Source of the DNA: Scleromitrula shiraiana
Taxonomy: Eukaryota > Ascomycota > Leotiomycetes > Helotiales > Sclerotiniaceae
Length of the DNA stretch: 64,000 nt
Direction: 5' to 3'
Assembly: GCA_028455995.1 (NCBI GenBank)
Contig: JABELC010000011.1
Span: forward strand, 1,240,001 to 1,304,000
The position numbers and the translations under genes were made by a program. The notes under the pieces were generated by a model. It was given only the letters and a program-made list of their open reading frames with translations, was not told where the DNA came from and made no database searches. Positions 62,931-64,000 of the stretch are shown piece by piece. Every line of letters starts with the position of its first letter. Positions within the stretch are counted from its first letter, which is position 1.

Positions 62931-64000
62931 TCATGTTTTACCCATGGGATAAATAGGTGAAGCACAGGTCGATGACGAGTCCCGAGTTTGTGGTGGTTGA
63001 GGTGATGAAAATGATCGTGAGGGTGATGTGTATCTTGCTTCTCTGCCGAAATAATCAGGTGTTTCTCGACCACTCTTAGCAACAGGTGAGATTGGTGTTA
63101 ATTCGGCAGATTTTGTAGTGAATGTAATGGTGGTATATGTTCCTGTTTGACTCTCTGGCTTATCTCGTTCTTTGGAGAGCATCTCATATGCTCTGGGGTC
63201 TTTGGAAAGGTGTGCGTCTGCGCTAACAAATTCATTGTCTGTGATTATCTTTCCTCTAATCAATTCGTACCAGCCTGTGAACATTGACACTCGACCTAAG
63301 AATATTAGTGCCCAAATGCCATTCATCTACCTTTCATTAGCTTTGATTAACAGACAGATTACCAAACAAAACTTACAGATAGCAGGACGAGAACTGAAGC
63401 AACTGTGGCCTCATTGACAACTAATTTACTTGAAAAGGGTAGACACTGATTCTTGTCTCCCCCAGTTCGAAGCAAGCAGGTCAACCATACCTCGGCTTTC
63501 GTGGGATCTTTCAGGATATTTGTTTGGATATCGTCCATAAAGACAAACACAATCGCAAAAAACACAACATCGGCAACAATTAATAGAACAATGGTGATAC
63601 CTCTCCATTGTAACTCGATGACTCGATGAATTCGACGGTATGCCTGTCTTGGTGAAATGGTGCGTACACTACTGGTATACGATGGAAGGACACTGGAATT
63701 GTTTGTTGTATTCGATTTATCCGACAAAGATGAGAGATATACCTTTATGCAGTATCCAAAAGTGATGAACTGCATGATCACAGTAACTCCGGAGAAGCCA
63801 AGTAGTGGGATCCAAAAATCCGCCAAACTGTTGGTATGGTTGACATGACAGGCGTTTCCAAATCGAAACGAGACCCCACTGAAGATCAATGCGAATACTA
63901 GGGCGATTGCTGGAATACCCCATCCAGTTGCAAAAGCACTCCACATGAAAGTTTTCCCAATGACTACTTGCCAGCATATCTGCAGATGTAAAGCTAGAGA
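62931..64000 (-). CDS. Multi-span membrane receptor-like protein (GPCR-like), partial
   Basis: Cut by the window edge; visible exons 64000-63377 (open at its 5' side) and 63326-62931. The frame runs SLALHLQICWQVVIGKTFMW into spans at GIPAIALVFALIFSGV, LLGFSGVTVIMQFITFGYCI, ITIVLLIVADVVFFAIVFVF and, across the intron, a last span NEATVASVLVLLS/MNGIWALIFLG. Between spans is a basic cytosolic loop with SPRQAYRRIHRVIELQW, and a lumenal loop with FGNACHVNH. The 100-residue tail is Ser/Thr-rich with PISPVAKSG and SPSRSFSSPQPP segments, typical of regulated receptor tails. At least four or five spans are visible and more probably lie beyond the edge. I read it as a fungal seven-span receptor, class undetermined. 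Confidence 0.65.

Overview
The window reads as nuclear DNA of a filamentous ascomycete (Pezizomycotina). Most genes carry introns of about 45-75 bp with GT..AG ends. Gene products such as a UstYa-type oxidase, a CYS-14-type sulfate permease, Mex67, Bub2, Snt2 and Erv46 are of fungal type. A long extremely AT-rich block with transition-biased repeat copies suggests repeat-induced point mutation (RIP). A Leotiomycete (Sclerotiniaceae-like) host is my best guess, but it is inference and no marker gene here proves it.

Layout. 1-15.6 kb: gene-free AT-rich block with decayed repeats, a 240-bp TTTA microsatellite and a few small GC islands; the right edge is sharp. 15.8-20.3 kb: an accessory island holding a UstYa-like (DUF3328) gene, two small inverted-repeat transposons, a secreted Kex2-type precursor with seven identical core peptides, and a second small membrane protein with two HxxHC motifs. 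This is the layout of a dikaritin-type RiPP (ribosomal cyclic peptide) locus and is the most interesting part of the window. 20.7-26.0 kb (-): Snt2-like BAH/PHD/SANT chromatin regulator. 27.9-31.4 kb (+): HELQ/MUS-301-like DNA repair helicase. 31.8-33.2 kb (-): secreted AIM6-family PLC-like phosphodiesterase. 33.8-35.2 kb (-): Bub2-like TBC GTPase-activating protein. 38.1-40.7 kb (+): sulfate permease. 41.7-42.6 kb (+): broken GH47 alpha-mannosidase pseudogene. 43.7-45.9 kb (-): Mex67 mRNA export receptor. 47.9-49.4 kb (+): Erv46 COPII-vesicle protein. 52.2-54.9 kb (+): Sel1-repeat protein of the Nif1/Skt5 type. 55.5-56.7 kb (-): coiled-coil protein resembling CENP-K/Sim4. 57.8-59.4 kb (+): three-KH RNA-binding protein. 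60.5-61.6 kb (+): probable ABM-like (ferredoxin-fold) protein, model uncertain. 62.9-64.0 kb (-): C-terminal part of a multi-span, GPCR-like membrane protein cut by the window edge.

How it fits together. From 20.7 kb onward most genes are unrelated single-copy housekeeping or regulatory genes separated by simple-sequence-rich intergenic DNA. The exception is the 15.8-20.3 kb island. There a precursor peptide would enter the secretory pathway, be cut at Lys-Arg by a Kex2 protease, and be oxidised or cyclised at the Tyr-containing core by UstY-type enzymes. No tyrosinase, transporter or peptidase gene is visible, so the locus is either minimal or has lost genes to the adjoining AT-rich block. 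Exon models were built by hand: reading frames close across all splice junctions for 13 of the 15 protein-coding models. The ABM-like model is frame-consistent only if one expected intron is left unspliced, and the 63-kb receptor is incomplete.
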